A stretch of DNA of 12,643 nucleotides from NAT127 sp041655035 (GTDB lineage Bacteria > Pseudomonadota > Gammaproteobacteria > Pseudomonadales > Porticoccaceae), in the NCBI GenBank assembly GCA_041655035.1, contig JBAZCN010000099.1, forward strand, positions 1 to 12,643, in the 5' to 3' direction. The notes beneath the pieces are model-generated. The model was given only the letters and a program-made list of their open reading frames with translations. It did not search any database and had not been told where the DNA came from. Shown one piece after another: positions 1-6,494 of this stretch. Position 1 is the stretch's first letter; each line of letters opens with the position of its first letter. Made by a program: the position numbers and the translations under genes.

Positions 1-432
1 GCCGCGTTCCAGGTTGTCGAGGCGGAGGCTGGTGGCGGCGGCCGGGCGCGCCACGGGTTTCCCGTCCAGCAATACGGTGATCAGGTGCCCGGCTTGCAAA
101 TCCGGTTCGATGCCTACCTGAACGAGCAGGTCGAGCTGTCCGGAGGGGATGGTGGACCCGTCGCTGGGCTGGAGGATCTCGATGCGCCGGTAGCGGGCGA
201 CCGTTGCCTGGTCATCATTTGCGGCGGCCGGTGCCGGCGCATCGATACCGGGCTGGGTATTGATCGCCGGCAGATCGACTTTTTCTCCTTTGTTGCCTGC
301 GGGGGGCTTGTCGGTATAGGTCACCCTGCCGGTTTCATCGACGATCCTGTAGACGGCGGCGTAAGCGGTCGCCGTTGCGGCAATGAGGCCGAGCATCAGC
401 AGCAGCGCGGCCAGGGAAGGAGGATGTCTCAT
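1..432 (-). CDS. DUF4124 domain-containing exported protein (3' end outside window)
   Basis: The reverse strand is open from an ATG at 430-432 to the window edge, giving 144 codons without a stop. The protein starts with a short basic stretch and a hydrophobic core (residues about 7-25) ending in AYA, which looks like a signal peptide cut near residue 25. Directly after it comes VYRIVDETGRVTYTDKPP, the pattern of DUF4124 domains (a Y-x-x-D-x-x-G-x-x-x-Y-x-D-x-P-P core). A Pro/Ala-rich linker and a second segment (from RYRRIEILQPSDGSTIPSG) with a beta-sandwich look follow. The start is supported by GGAAAGG about six bases upstream. The gene lies just downstream of glnA on the same strand, behind the glnA terminator. 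In related bacteria such genes sit between glnA and ntrB/ntrC (from memory). The biochemical function is unknown; a periplasmic location is inferred from the signal peptide. Confidence 0.8.
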   Translation of the reverse strand, partial: MRHPPSLAALLLMLGLIAATATAYAAVYRIVDETGRVTYTDKPPAGNKGEKVDLPAINTQPGIDAPAPAAANDDQATVARYRRIEILQPSDGSTIPSGQLDLLVQVGIEPDLQAGHLITVLLDGKPVARPAAATSLRLDNLERG

Positions 433-478
433 GGGCCCTTTCCGTGGATATGACGCCACAAGTATATCTGTTCGACAC

Positions 479-511
479 AAAAAAAAGCCCGCCATCCGTG
501 GAATGGCGGGC
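479..511 (-). terminator. Rho-independent terminator of glnA
   Basis: A perfect 9-bp stem (487-495 pairing with 503-511, GCCCGCCAT/ATGGCGGGC) with a 7-base loop is followed, in the minus-strand direction, by eight T residues (the A-run at 479-486). It lies 18 bases beyond the glnA stop codon, so it should end the glnA transcript and insulate the DUF4124 gene. Confidence 0.93.
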
Positions 512-528
512 CCGGTGTCGACGGGGGC

Positions 529-1935
529 CTACACGCTGTAGTAGAGCTCGAACTCCAGCGGATGGGTGGTGTGTTCAACCTTGTAGACTTCGGCCATCTT
601 CAGCTCGATGTAGGCATCGATGTAATCGTCGCTGAACACGCCGCCACGGGTCAGGAACTCGCGATCCTTGTCGAGGTTGCTCAGGGCTTCGCGCAGGCTG
701 CCGCACACTTGCGGGATGGCAGCGGCTTCTTCCGCGGGCAGATCGTAGAGGTCCTTGTCGGCGGCGTCGCCGGGGTGGATCTTGTTCTGGACACCGTCGA
801 GGCCGGCCATCAGCATGGCGGCGAAGGCCAGGTAGGGGTTGGCGATCGGATCGGGGAAGCGGGCTTCGATACGTTTGCCCTTGGGGGAAGCCACGTAGGG
901 AATGCGGATCGATGCCGAGCGGTTGCGAGCGGAGTAGGCCAGCATGACCGGCGCCTCGAAGCCGGGGATCAGGCGCTTGTAGGAGTTGGTGCCGGGGTTG
1001 GTGAAGGCGTTGAGGGCCTTGGCGTGCTTGATGATGCCGCCGATGTAGTACAGCGCGGTTTCGCTCAGGCCGGCATAGCCGTCACCGGCGAACTGGTTGA
1101 CGCCATCTTTCCAGAAGGACTGGTGACAGTGCATGCCGGAGCCGTTGTCGCCGACGATCGGCTTGGGCATGAAGGTGGCCGTCTTGCCATAGGCGTGGGC
1201 GACGTTGTGGACGCAGTACTTGAGGATCTGCACCTCGTCGGCTTTCTTCACCAGGGTGTTGAACTTGACGCCGATTTCGCACTGTCCGGCGGTGGCGACT
1301 TCGTGGTGGTGTACTTCCACATCAAGGCCCATCTGTTCCATGGCGGCACACATCGCGCCGCGCAGGTCGTGCAGCGAGTCCACCGGCGGAACGGGGAAAT
1401 AGCCACCCTTGACCCGGGGGCGGTGGCCGAGGTTGCCATCGACGAATTTCTCGCCGGAGGACCACGCCGCTTCCTGGGAGCTGATCTTGACGAAGGAGCC
1501 GGACATGTCGGACCCGAAGTGGATCTCGTCGAAGATGAAGAACTCCGGCTCGGGGCCGAAGAAGGCGGTGTCGCCAAGTCCTGTGGACTTCAGGTATTCC
1601 TCGGCGCGGAAGGCGATGGAGCGGGGATCGCGGTCGTAACCCTGCATGGTTGCCGGATCGACGATATTGCAGCGCAGGATGACCGTTGATTCGTCGGTAA
1701 AGGGATCGAGGATAGCGGTCGCGTCGTCGGGCATCAGGATCATGTCGGATTCGTTGATGCCTTTCCAACCGGCGATCGAGGAGCCGTCGAACATCTGTCC
1801 GCTGGCGAAGAAATCTTCATCGATATAGCGCGCCGGAATGGTGACGTGTTGTTCCTTGCCTTTAGTATCGGTAAAGCGCAGGTCTACCCAGCGAGCCTCG
1901 TTATCTTTGATCAGCGACAACGTGTTTTGTGCCAT
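529..1935 (-). CDS. glnA: Glutamine synthetase, type I (GlnA)
   Basis: This 468-residue protein makes glutamine from glutamate, ammonia and ATP, the central step of ammonium assimilation, and should act as a cytosolic dodecamer. Visible motifs are FDGSS at 50-54, the metal-binding EPEFFIF at 129-135, the EVHHHEVATAGQCEIG region at 206-221, the ATP-binding signature KPIVGDNGSGMHCHQS at 257-272, NRSASIRIP, and the C-terminal FELYYSV. KDLYDLPAEE contains Tyr397, which matches the tyrosine adenylylated by GlnE, so the enzyme is probably regulated by adenylylation. The length matches E. coli GlnA (469 residues). The open frame extends upstream to 2109, but the ATG at 1935 is chosen because homologues start there and GGAG lies 8 bases upstream; the extension would also run across the promoter. 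Transcription is probably controlled by NtrC and sigma-54 (separate entries). Confidence 0.98.
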   Translation of the reverse strand: MAQNTLSLIKDNEARWVDLRFTDTKGKEQHVTIPARYIDEDFFASGQMFDGSSIAGWKGINESDMILMPDDATAILDPFTDESTVILRCNIVDPATMQGYDRDPRSIAFRAEEYLKSTGLGDTAFFGPEPEFFIFDEIHFGSDMSGSFVKISSQEAAWSSGEKFVDGNLGHRPRVKGGYFPVPPVDSLHDLRGAMCAAMEQMGLDVEVHHHEVATAGQCEIGVKFNTLVKKADEVQILKYCVHNVAHAYGKTATFMPKPIVGDNGSGMHCHQSFWKDGVNQFAGDGYAGLSETALYYIGGIIKHAKALNAFTNPGTNSYKRLIPGFEAPVMLAYSARNRSASIRIPYVASPKGKRIEARFPDPIANPYLAFAAMLMAGLDGVQNKIHPGDAADKDLYDLPAEEAAAIPQVCGSLREALSNLDKDREFLTRGGVFSDDYIDAYIELKMAEVYKVEHTTHPLEFELYYSV

Positions 1936-2022
1936 GTGGTTTCTCCAAATAGGGATTCGGTGTTTACGCGTTCTATTAAGTAACAGCCGGTAGCAACGGC
2001 AGTTGAAGCTCGCAGCAGATAA

Positions 2023-2038
2023 AGCAAATGCTGTGCCA
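2023..2038 (-). promoter_or_regulatory. Sigma-54 (RpoN) promoter of glnA
   Basis: On the minus strand the sequence reads TGGCAC-AGCAT-TTGCTT. The invariant GG (-24) and GC (-12) are separated by exactly ten bases, and the match to TGGCAC-N5-TTGC is essentially perfect. The predicted transcript start is near 2012, leaving a leader of about 77 bases before the glnA ATG. That this gene is nitrogen-regulated through RpoN follows from knowledge of glnA in enteric bacteria and pseudomonads. Confidence 0.9.
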
Positions 2039-2102
2039 TGGCGATGACTGCTGGGTTTGTCCTGGAGAAAGTGCAGGCATCTCAGTCTCGGCAGGTGAAA
2101 TC

Positions 2103-2117
2103 GCACCAAAAAAGAGC
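2103..2117 (-). promoter_or_regulatory. Putative NtrC-binding site, promoter-proximal
   Basis: The plus strand reads GCACC-AAAAA-AGAGC, which is GCTCT-N5-GGTGC on the minus strand. It is a one-mismatch version of the NtrC palindrome form GCACT-N5-GGTGC. Its centre (2110) is about 98 bases upstream of the predicted sigma-54 start, a typical enhancer distance. The assignment rests on consensus memory and position. Confidence 0.65.
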
Positions 2118-2132
2118 ATTTCTCTCTCGGGC

Positions 2133-2147
2133 GCTCTGGTTTGGTGC
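2133..2147 (+). promoter_or_regulatory. Putative NtrC-binding site, promoter-distal
   Basis: The plus strand reads GCTCT-GGTTT-GGTGC, with the same half-sites as the proximal site but in the opposite orientation. The two centres lie 30 bp apart, about three helical turns. The distal centre is about 128 bases upstream of the predicted glnA start. The pair resembles the tandem strong NtrC sites of the E. coli glnA enhancer at about -108 and -140. Confidence 0.65.
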
Positions 2148-2266
2148 ATCCATCTTTCTGGCGGTGTCAATTGTGCCTCAATGCCGCGATTCCGTACAGA
2201 TGGCCGATGTTCGCGGCGGTGGAGCGATTCGCGATTCTCCCCGCGCCACGGCCCGGTCCGGAAGGG

Positions 2267-2272
2267 TATAAT
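2267..2272 (+). promoter_or_regulatory. Candidate -10 element for thiI
   Basis: A perfect TATAAT lies 35 bases before the thiI ATG, within GGGTATAATC. No good -35 hexamer is present at 16-18 bp spacing, so the promoter is either weak, activator-dependent, or only apparent. Confidence 0.5.
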
Positions 2273-2307
2273 CGGCAGACCAGTCAATCCATGTGATTAG
2301 CCGCTTC

Positions 2308-3768
2308 ATGCATTTTATCGTCAAGTTGTTTCCCGAGATCACCATCAAAAGCAGCCCGGTGCGCAAGCGCCTCACCCGTCAGGTGCGCGACAATGTGCGT
2401 CGTTTGCTGCGGCCATTGGATGAGCGGATCGACGTGCAGCGCGATTGGGAAAAGCTCGATATCGTGGTGCCCGACGACCGCGATGATCTGGCCGGGGACA
2501 TCGCCGAAGTACTGGCGACCACACCGGGTATCGCCAAGTTCTCGCGGGTCGAGGCGCTACCGCTGGTGAGCCTCGACGATCTCCGCGACCGGGTCGTCGC
2601 CAGTTGGGGGCCGCGGCTTGCCGGCAAGACCTTCTGCGTGCGGGTCAAGCGCACCGGCAGCCACGATTTCAGTTCCATGGATGTGGAGCGACACGTCGGC
2701 GCCGGCCTCTACGAGCTCGGCGTCGGCGCCGGGGTGAGGCTGCGCAATCCGGACCTGGTGGTGCCCATCGAAATCCGTGCCGACAAGGTGTTCCTGCTGC
2801 AGGAGACCCGCCAGGGGCTGGGGGGGTTCCCCCTCGGCAGCCAGGACAGTGTGGTATCGCTCATTTCAGGGGGCTTCGATTCCACGGTTGCCAGTTATCT
2901 GACGATGAAGCGCGGCCTGTTGACGCATTTCTGCTTTTTCAATCTGGGTGGCCGTGCCCATGAGCTGGGTGTCAAGGAAGTGGCCCAGTATCTGTGGCGC
3001 AAGTTTGGCGCCAGCCATCGGGTGGTATTTGTCACTGTGCCGTTCGAGGGAGTGGTGAACGAGATTCTCAACCAGGTCGACAACGGCTACATGGGGGTGG
3101 TGTTGAAGCGGATGATGATCCGCGCCGCCAACCGGGTCGCGGTGGCGCTGGAAGCGGGCGCCATCGTCACCGGCGAAAGTGTCGCCCAGGTGTCGAGCCA
3201 GACCCTGGTCAATCTCGGGGTGATCGATGAAGTGTCCGACATGCTCACCTTGAGGCCTCTGGCGGTAATGGACAAAGGTGCGATCATCGATGTGGCCAGG
3301 GCTATCGGAACCGAGGCATTTGCCGCCAGCATGCCGGAGTATTGCGGTGTGATCTCGGTCAAGCCCAAAACCCGGGCCAAGCGGGAGCGGGTGATGCGGG
3401 AGGAAGAAAACTTCGATTTCGCCGTGCTCGAGCGGGCCATTGCCAGCCGCAAGACCGAAAATATCGATGCGCTGCTGGTCGAGGACCTGGACCCTGCCAG
3501 CGCAGGGGTCGAGATCCACGCCACTCCGCAGCCCGGCAGTACCATCATTGATATCCGCCACCCTGATGAGGTTGCGCGCAAGGCCCTCCAGGCGGGCCGG
3601 GCCGAGGTGGTGGCGATTCCTTTTTTCAGCCTCGACAAGGCCGCTGCCGATTTCGATCCGGCCCGGCGCTACCTGCTGTACTGCGATCGCGGAGTGATGA
3701 GCCGCCTGCACGCCGAGCTGCTCAGTGACAAGGGACACAGCAATATCGGGGTCTATCGCCCGGTCTGA
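2308..3768 (+). CDS. thiI: tRNA uridine 4-sulfurtransferase / thiamine sulfur carrier (ThiI)
   Basis: ThiI moves sulfur, received from IscS as a persulfide, to uridine 8 of tRNA (4-thiouridine) and to ThiS for thiamine thiazole synthesis. The 486-residue protein has the typical N-terminus MHFIVKLFPEITIKSSPVR, a THUMP region (about 55-165), the PP-loop SGGFDS at 187-192 that adenylates the uridine, MPEYCGVIS with Cys346 (counterpart of E. coli Cys344), and a C-terminal rhodanese domain ending in YCDRGVMSRL with the persulfide-carrying Cys459 (counterpart of Cys456). The rhodanese domain makes this the long gammaproteobacterial form. The ATG at 2308 is chosen by alignment to E. coli; an in-frame GTG at 2293 would add five residues, and neither has a strong Shine-Dalgarno. 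It is divergent from glnA and followed by typA, as in Pseudomonas. Confidence 0.97.
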   Translation: MHFIVKLFPEITIKSSPVRKRLTRQVRDNVRRLLRPLDERIDVQRDWEKLDIVVPDDRDDLAGDIAEVLATTPGIAKFSRVEALPLVSLDDLRDRVVASWGPRLAGKTFCVRVKRTGSHDFSSMDVERHVGAGLYELGVGAGVRLRNPDLVVPIEIRADKVFLLQETRQGLGGFPLGSQDSVVSLISGGFDSTVASYLTMKRGLLTHFCFFNLGGRAHELGVKEVAQYLWRKFGASHRVVFVTVPFEGVVNEILNQVDNGYMGVVLKRMMIRAANRVAVALEAGAIVTGESVAQVSSQTLVNLGVIDEVSDMLTLRPLAVMDKGAIIDVARAIGTEAFAASMPEYCGVISVKPKTRAKRERVMREEENFDFAVLERAIASRKTENIDALLVEDLDPASAGVEIHATPQPGSTIIDIRHPDEVARKALQAGRAEVVAIPFFSLDKAAADFDPARRYLLYCDRGVMSRLHAELLSDKGHSNIGVYRPV

Positions 3769-3802
3769 ACCGGGCCGGAGGCGGGCGCGCCGGGGGCCGG
3801 CC
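3758..3802 (+). other. GC-rich hairpins at the thiI stop codon
   Basis: A perfect 7-bp stem GCCCGGT/ACCGGGC (3758-3764 with 3769-3775) has the loop CTGA, which includes the thiI stop codon. An alternative stem pairs GGCCGG (3773-3778) with CCGGCC (3797-3802). No T-run follows, so these are not a standard terminator; they could shield the 3' end or cause pausing. Confidence 0.4.
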
Positions 3803-3815
3803 AAGGAATAATCAA

Positions 3816-3844
3816 GTGACTTCGGAGGGGCGCATCTCTATAAT
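3816..3844 (+). promoter_or_regulatory. Sigma-70 promoter of typA
   Basis: A -35 GTGACT (3816-3821, four of six consensus bases) and a perfect -10 TATAAT (3839-3844) are separated by 17 bp. The predicted transcript start is near 3851, giving a leader of only about 23 bases before typA. Confidence 0.8.
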
Positions 3845-3873
3845 GCGGCCTCATTTTTGCGGCCTGCCCTCCC

Positions 3874-5688
3874 ATGACCATCGAGAACCTCCGCAATATT
3901 GCCATTATTGCCCACGTAGACCATGGCAAAACCACTCTGGTGGACAAGCTTCTCCAGCAGTCCGGCACCCTCGGCCGCAAGGACCAGGGCGCGGAGCGCG
4001 TCATGGATTCCAGTGATCAGGAGCGGGAGCGCGGCATAACCATCCTCGCCAAAAATACCGCCATCGAGTGGAACGGGTATCGCATCAATATCGTCGACAC
4101 CCCCGGCCACGCCGACTTTGGCGGCGAAGTCGAGCGCGTACTGTCGATGGTCGATTCGGTACTGTTGCTGGTCGACGCCGTGGACGGCCCCATGCCGCAG
4201 ACCCGGTTCGTCACCCAGAAGGCATTCGAGCGGGGACTCAGGCCGATCGTGGTGATCAACAAGGTCGACCGCGCGAGCGCCCGGCCCCACTGGGTGATCG
4301 ATCAGGTCTTCGACCTGTTCGACAGCCTTGGCGCCAGCGACGAGCAACTGGATTTCCCCATCATCTACGCCTCTGCCCTCAACGGTATCGCCGGCTACGA
4401 GACCGATGCCCTGGAGGAGGACATGACGCCTCTGTTCCAGATGATCGTCGACAGGGTTTCCCCTCCGCAGGTGGACGCCGGCGGTCCCTTCCAGATGCAG
4501 ATCAGCGCCCTCGATTACAGCAGCTACGTGGGGGTGATCGGCGTCGGCCGCATCACTCGCGGCGGCCTCAAGGGCAACGACAATATCGTGGTGATCGATG
4601 CGGAGGGCCAGTCCCGTCGCGCCCGTGTGCTCCAGGTGATGGGCTACCACGGGCTCGAGCGGGTGCCGGTGGAGCGCGCCGAGGCCGGCGACATCGTGTG
4701 TATCACCGGTGTCGACGAACTGAAGATTTCCGACACCCTCTGCAGTCCGGACAAGCCCGAGGCTCTGCCTCCGCTGACCGTGGACGAGCCGACGGTGAGC
4801 ATGACCTTCCAGGTCAACGACTCGCCCTTCGCCGGCCAGGAGGGCAAGTACGTCACCTCGCGCAATATCAAGGATCGCCTCGAGCAGGAACTGATCCACA
4901 ACGTCGCCCTGCGGGTCCGTCAGGGCGACAGCCCGGAGAAGTTCATCGTCTCGGGGCGCGGCGAGCTGCACCTCTCGGTGTTGATCGAGAACATGCGCCG
5001 CGAGGGCTACGAGCTCGGCGTGTCCCGCCCCGAGGTGATCCAGAAGGAAGTGGACGGCGAGATCCAGGAGCCCTACGAGCAGGTGGTGATCGACATCGAG
5101 GAACAGCACCAGGGTGGCGTGATGGAGGAGCTCGGCCTGCGCCGCGGCGACCTGCGCAACATGGTGGCCGACGGCAATGGCCGGGTGCGCCTCGATTATA
5201 TCGTGCCGTCGCGGGGACTGATCGGCTTCCGCTCCCAGTTCCTCACGCTGACCCAGGGCACCGGGATCATGACCAGCATTTTCGATCATTACGGCCCGGT
5301 CAAGACGGGGGCCATCGCCAAGCGCCAGAATGGCGTGCTGGTATCGATGATCAAGGGCAAGACCCTGGCCTACGGTCTGTTCAGCCTTCAGGAGCGCGGC
5401 CGGCTGTTCGTCGGCCACGGTGAGAACGTCTACGAAGGCCAGATAGTCGGTCTGCACTCGCGCAGCAACGACCTGCCGGTCAACCCCACCAAGGCCAAGC
5501 AGCTGACCAATGTCCGGGCGTCCGGTACCGACGAGAACCTCATCCTGACCCCCGCGGTCCGCCACACCCTGGAGCAGGCTCTGGAGTTCATCGAGAATGA
5601 CGAACTGGTGGAAGTGACGCCGAAGAGCATCCGTCTGCGCAAGAAGCTGCTTACCGAAAACGAGCGTAAGCGGGCGTCGAAGGCCTGA
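3874..5688 (+). CDS. typA: Translational GTPase TypA/BipA
   Basis: TypA is an EF-G-like GTPase that binds the ribosome and helps 50S assembly and adaptation to cold or other stress. The 604-residue protein (E. coli 607) shows G1 AHVDHGKT (13-20), G2 RGITI (53-57), G3 DTPGH (75-79), G4 NKVD (129-132) and G5 ASAL (166-169). EF-G-like domains follow and then the TypA-specific C-terminal domain, with SRGLIGFRSQFLTLTQGTG and LFVGHGENVYEGQIVG. The ATG matches the family start MTIENLRNIAIIAHVDHGKT, yet the leader before it is pyrimidine-rich (CTGCCCTCCC) with no Shine-Dalgarno sequence. It has its own promoter and is probably monocistronic. A 575-codon antisense frame opposite it is a coding shadow. 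Confidence 0.98.
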   Translation: MTIENLRNIAIIAHVDHGKTTLVDKLLQQSGTLGRKDQGAERVMDSSDQERERGITILAKNTAIEWNGYRINIVDTPGHADFGGEVERVLSMVDSVLLLVDAVDGPMPQTRFVTQKAFERGLRPIVVINKVDRASARPHWVIDQVFDLFDSLGASDEQLDFPIIYASALNGIAGYETDALEEDMTPLFQMIVDRVSPPQVDAGGPFQMQISALDYSSYVGVIGVGRITRGGLKGNDNIVVIDAEGQSRRARVLQVMGYHGLERVPVERAEAGDIVCITGVDELKISDTLCSPDKPEALPPLTVDEPTVSMTFQVNDSPFAGQEGKYVTSRNIKDRLEQELIHNVALRVRQGDSPEKFIVSGRGELHLSVLIENMRREGYELGVSRPEVIQKEVDGEIQEPYEQVVIDIEEQHQGGVMEELGLRRGDLRNMVADGNGRVRLDYIVPSRGLIGFRSQFLTLTQGTGIMTSIFDHYGPVKTGAIAKRQNGVLVSMIKGKTLAYGLFSLQERGRLFVGHGENVYEGQIVGLHSRSNDLPVNPTKAKQLTNVRASGTDENLILTPAVRHTLEQALEFIENDELVEVTPKSIRLRKKLLTENERKRASKA

Positions 5689-5733
5689 GTTTCAGGTTCC
5701 GGGGATCATCTAAAATCCAGAGCCGGTCGATGG

Positions 5734-5794
5734 GGTGCCGGCTGGCTCGGCGCCGCCATATCGCCGCTGGCGCCCGCCACCAGCCGGGGTCACC
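5734..5794. repeat. Large imperfect palindrome between convergent typA and tag
   Basis: Nested arms GGTG/CACC (5734-5737, 5791-5794), CCGGCTGG/CCAGCCGG (5738-5745, 5780-5787) and GGCGCC/GGCGCC (5749-5754, 5769-5774) can fold into one long hairpin with small bulges. It ends at the base before the tag stop codon. No T-tract flanks it on either strand, so it may be a bidirectional terminator of non-standard type or a REP-like element; other copies would need a genome search. Confidence 0.55.
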
Positions 5795-6370
5795 TCAGCC
5801 TGCGAGCTGCGCATGGCGGAAACAGCCGACGAGGTGATCATTCACCACGCCCATCGCCTGCAGGTGTGCGTAGCAGATGGTTGAGCCGAAAAACCGTATC
5901 CCACGCCGTTTCATGTCCTTGCTGATCGTATCGGACAGGGCCGTGGTGGCAGGTACCTCCGCGATCGACCGATAGTGGTTGACGATCGGCTGGCCGTCAC
6001 TGAAGTTCCAGAAATACGTGGCGAAACTGCCGAACTCCTGCTGAAGATCGAGAAACACCCTGGCATTGCTGATGGCCGCCTCGATTTTCTGGCGGTTGCG
6101 CACGACGCCCGCGTCGTTCATCAGCCGCTCGACGCTGCGGGCATTGAAGCGGGCGACTTTCTCCGCGTCGAACGCGGCAAAGGCCTTGCGATAGTTTTCC
6201 CGCTTGCGCAATACGGTGATCCACGACAGCCCCGCCTGGGCGCTTTCCAGAATGAGAAATTCGAACAGCTTGGCGTCATCTCTGCAGGGTACGCCCCATT
6301 CGGTATCGTGGTAGTGCTGGTAGAGCGGGTCGTTGCCGCTCCAGGGGCAGCGATCTGTCGGCTGTATCAT
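5795..6370 (-). CDS. tag: DNA-3-methyladenine glycosylase I (Tag)
   Basis: Tag removes 3-methyladenine from alkylated DNA, starting base excision repair. The 191-residue protein has the family's zinc-binding residues at a constant offset of four from E. coli Tag (187 residues): Cys8, His21, His179 and Cys183. Glu42 in ILESAQAGLSW matches E. coli Glu38, which contacts the base in the pocket. YHDTEWGVP and the C-terminal VVNDHLVGC are also conserved. The start is the ATG at 6370, with GGAG eight bases upstream; the longer frame to 6502 has no family support in its extra residues and overlaps pip. The gene converges on typA and diverges from pip. Its start region is partly duplicated upstream, creating a tiny ORF (separate entry). 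No Ada box could be identified; induction by alkylation is not expected for tag, which is constitutive in E. coli. Confidence 0.96.
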   Translation of the reverse strand: MIQPTDRCPWSGNDPLYQHYHDTEWGVPCRDDAKLFEFLILESAQAGLSWITVLRKRENYRKAFAAFDAEKVARFNARSVERLMNDAGVVRNRQKIEAAISNARVFLDLQQEFGSFATYFWNFSDGQPIVNHYRSIAEVPATTALSDTISKDMKRRGIRFFGSTICYAHLQAMGVVNDHLVGCFRHAQLAG

Positions 6371-6387
6371 GGTGGTCTCCGTTGCAT
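6367..6387 (-). other. Six-codon leader ORF overlapping the tag start
   Basis: On the minus strand an ATG at 6387 opens ATG CAA CGG AGA CCA CCA TGA, whose TGA shares two bases with the tag ATG (ATGA overlap). It arises from a 12-bp direct repeat, CATGGTGGTCTC, at 6368-6379 and 6385-6396, which duplicates the tag start codon and part of its ribosome-binding site. Its own upstream GAG could act as a weak Shine-Dalgarno. Translation of this peptide (MQRRPP) is not established. Confidence 0.4.
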
Positions 6388-6494
6388 GGTGGTCTCGTCG
6401 ATTGCCTGCTCTATTCCGGGGCTGGTGTACTATAGCAGGCAGTTTGCGGTTCCCAGACCATCGAAGCGATGGCAATTCCGTTCCGAGGCCATAG

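Larger units (their letters stand above)
1936..2307. other. glnA-thiI divergent intergenic region
   Basis: This 372-base region has no convincing gene. It contains the glnA leader (1936-2012), the sigma-54 promoter (2023-2038), two NtrC-like sites (2103-2147) and a thiI -10 element near 2267. The stretch 2148-2260 shows nothing else I can name. The open frames crossing it are short or are extensions of glnA and thiI. Confidence 0.7.

Noticed and set aside
562..1689. 375-codon open frame antisense to glnA
   Set aside because: It mirrors the codon pattern of glnA, has no recognisable domain, and overlaps a gene with full family support.
1936..2109. 58-residue N-terminal extension of GlnA
   Set aside because: It would run across the sigma-54 promoter, and the ATG at 1935 has a Shine-Dalgarno and matches the family start.
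2866..3804. 312-codon open frame antisense to thiI
   Set aside because: It is a shadow of the rhodanese and PP-loop coding region, with no motif of its own.
3838..5565. 575-codon open frame antisense to typA
   Set aside because: Long antisense frames are common opposite GC-rich coding sequence; its His/Asp/Val-rich composition is that of a shadow, and typA is certain.
6403..6433. Possible pip promoter (TTGCCT and TACTAT)
   Set aside because: The 19-bp spacer and two mismatches in each hexamer make it indistinguishable from chance.
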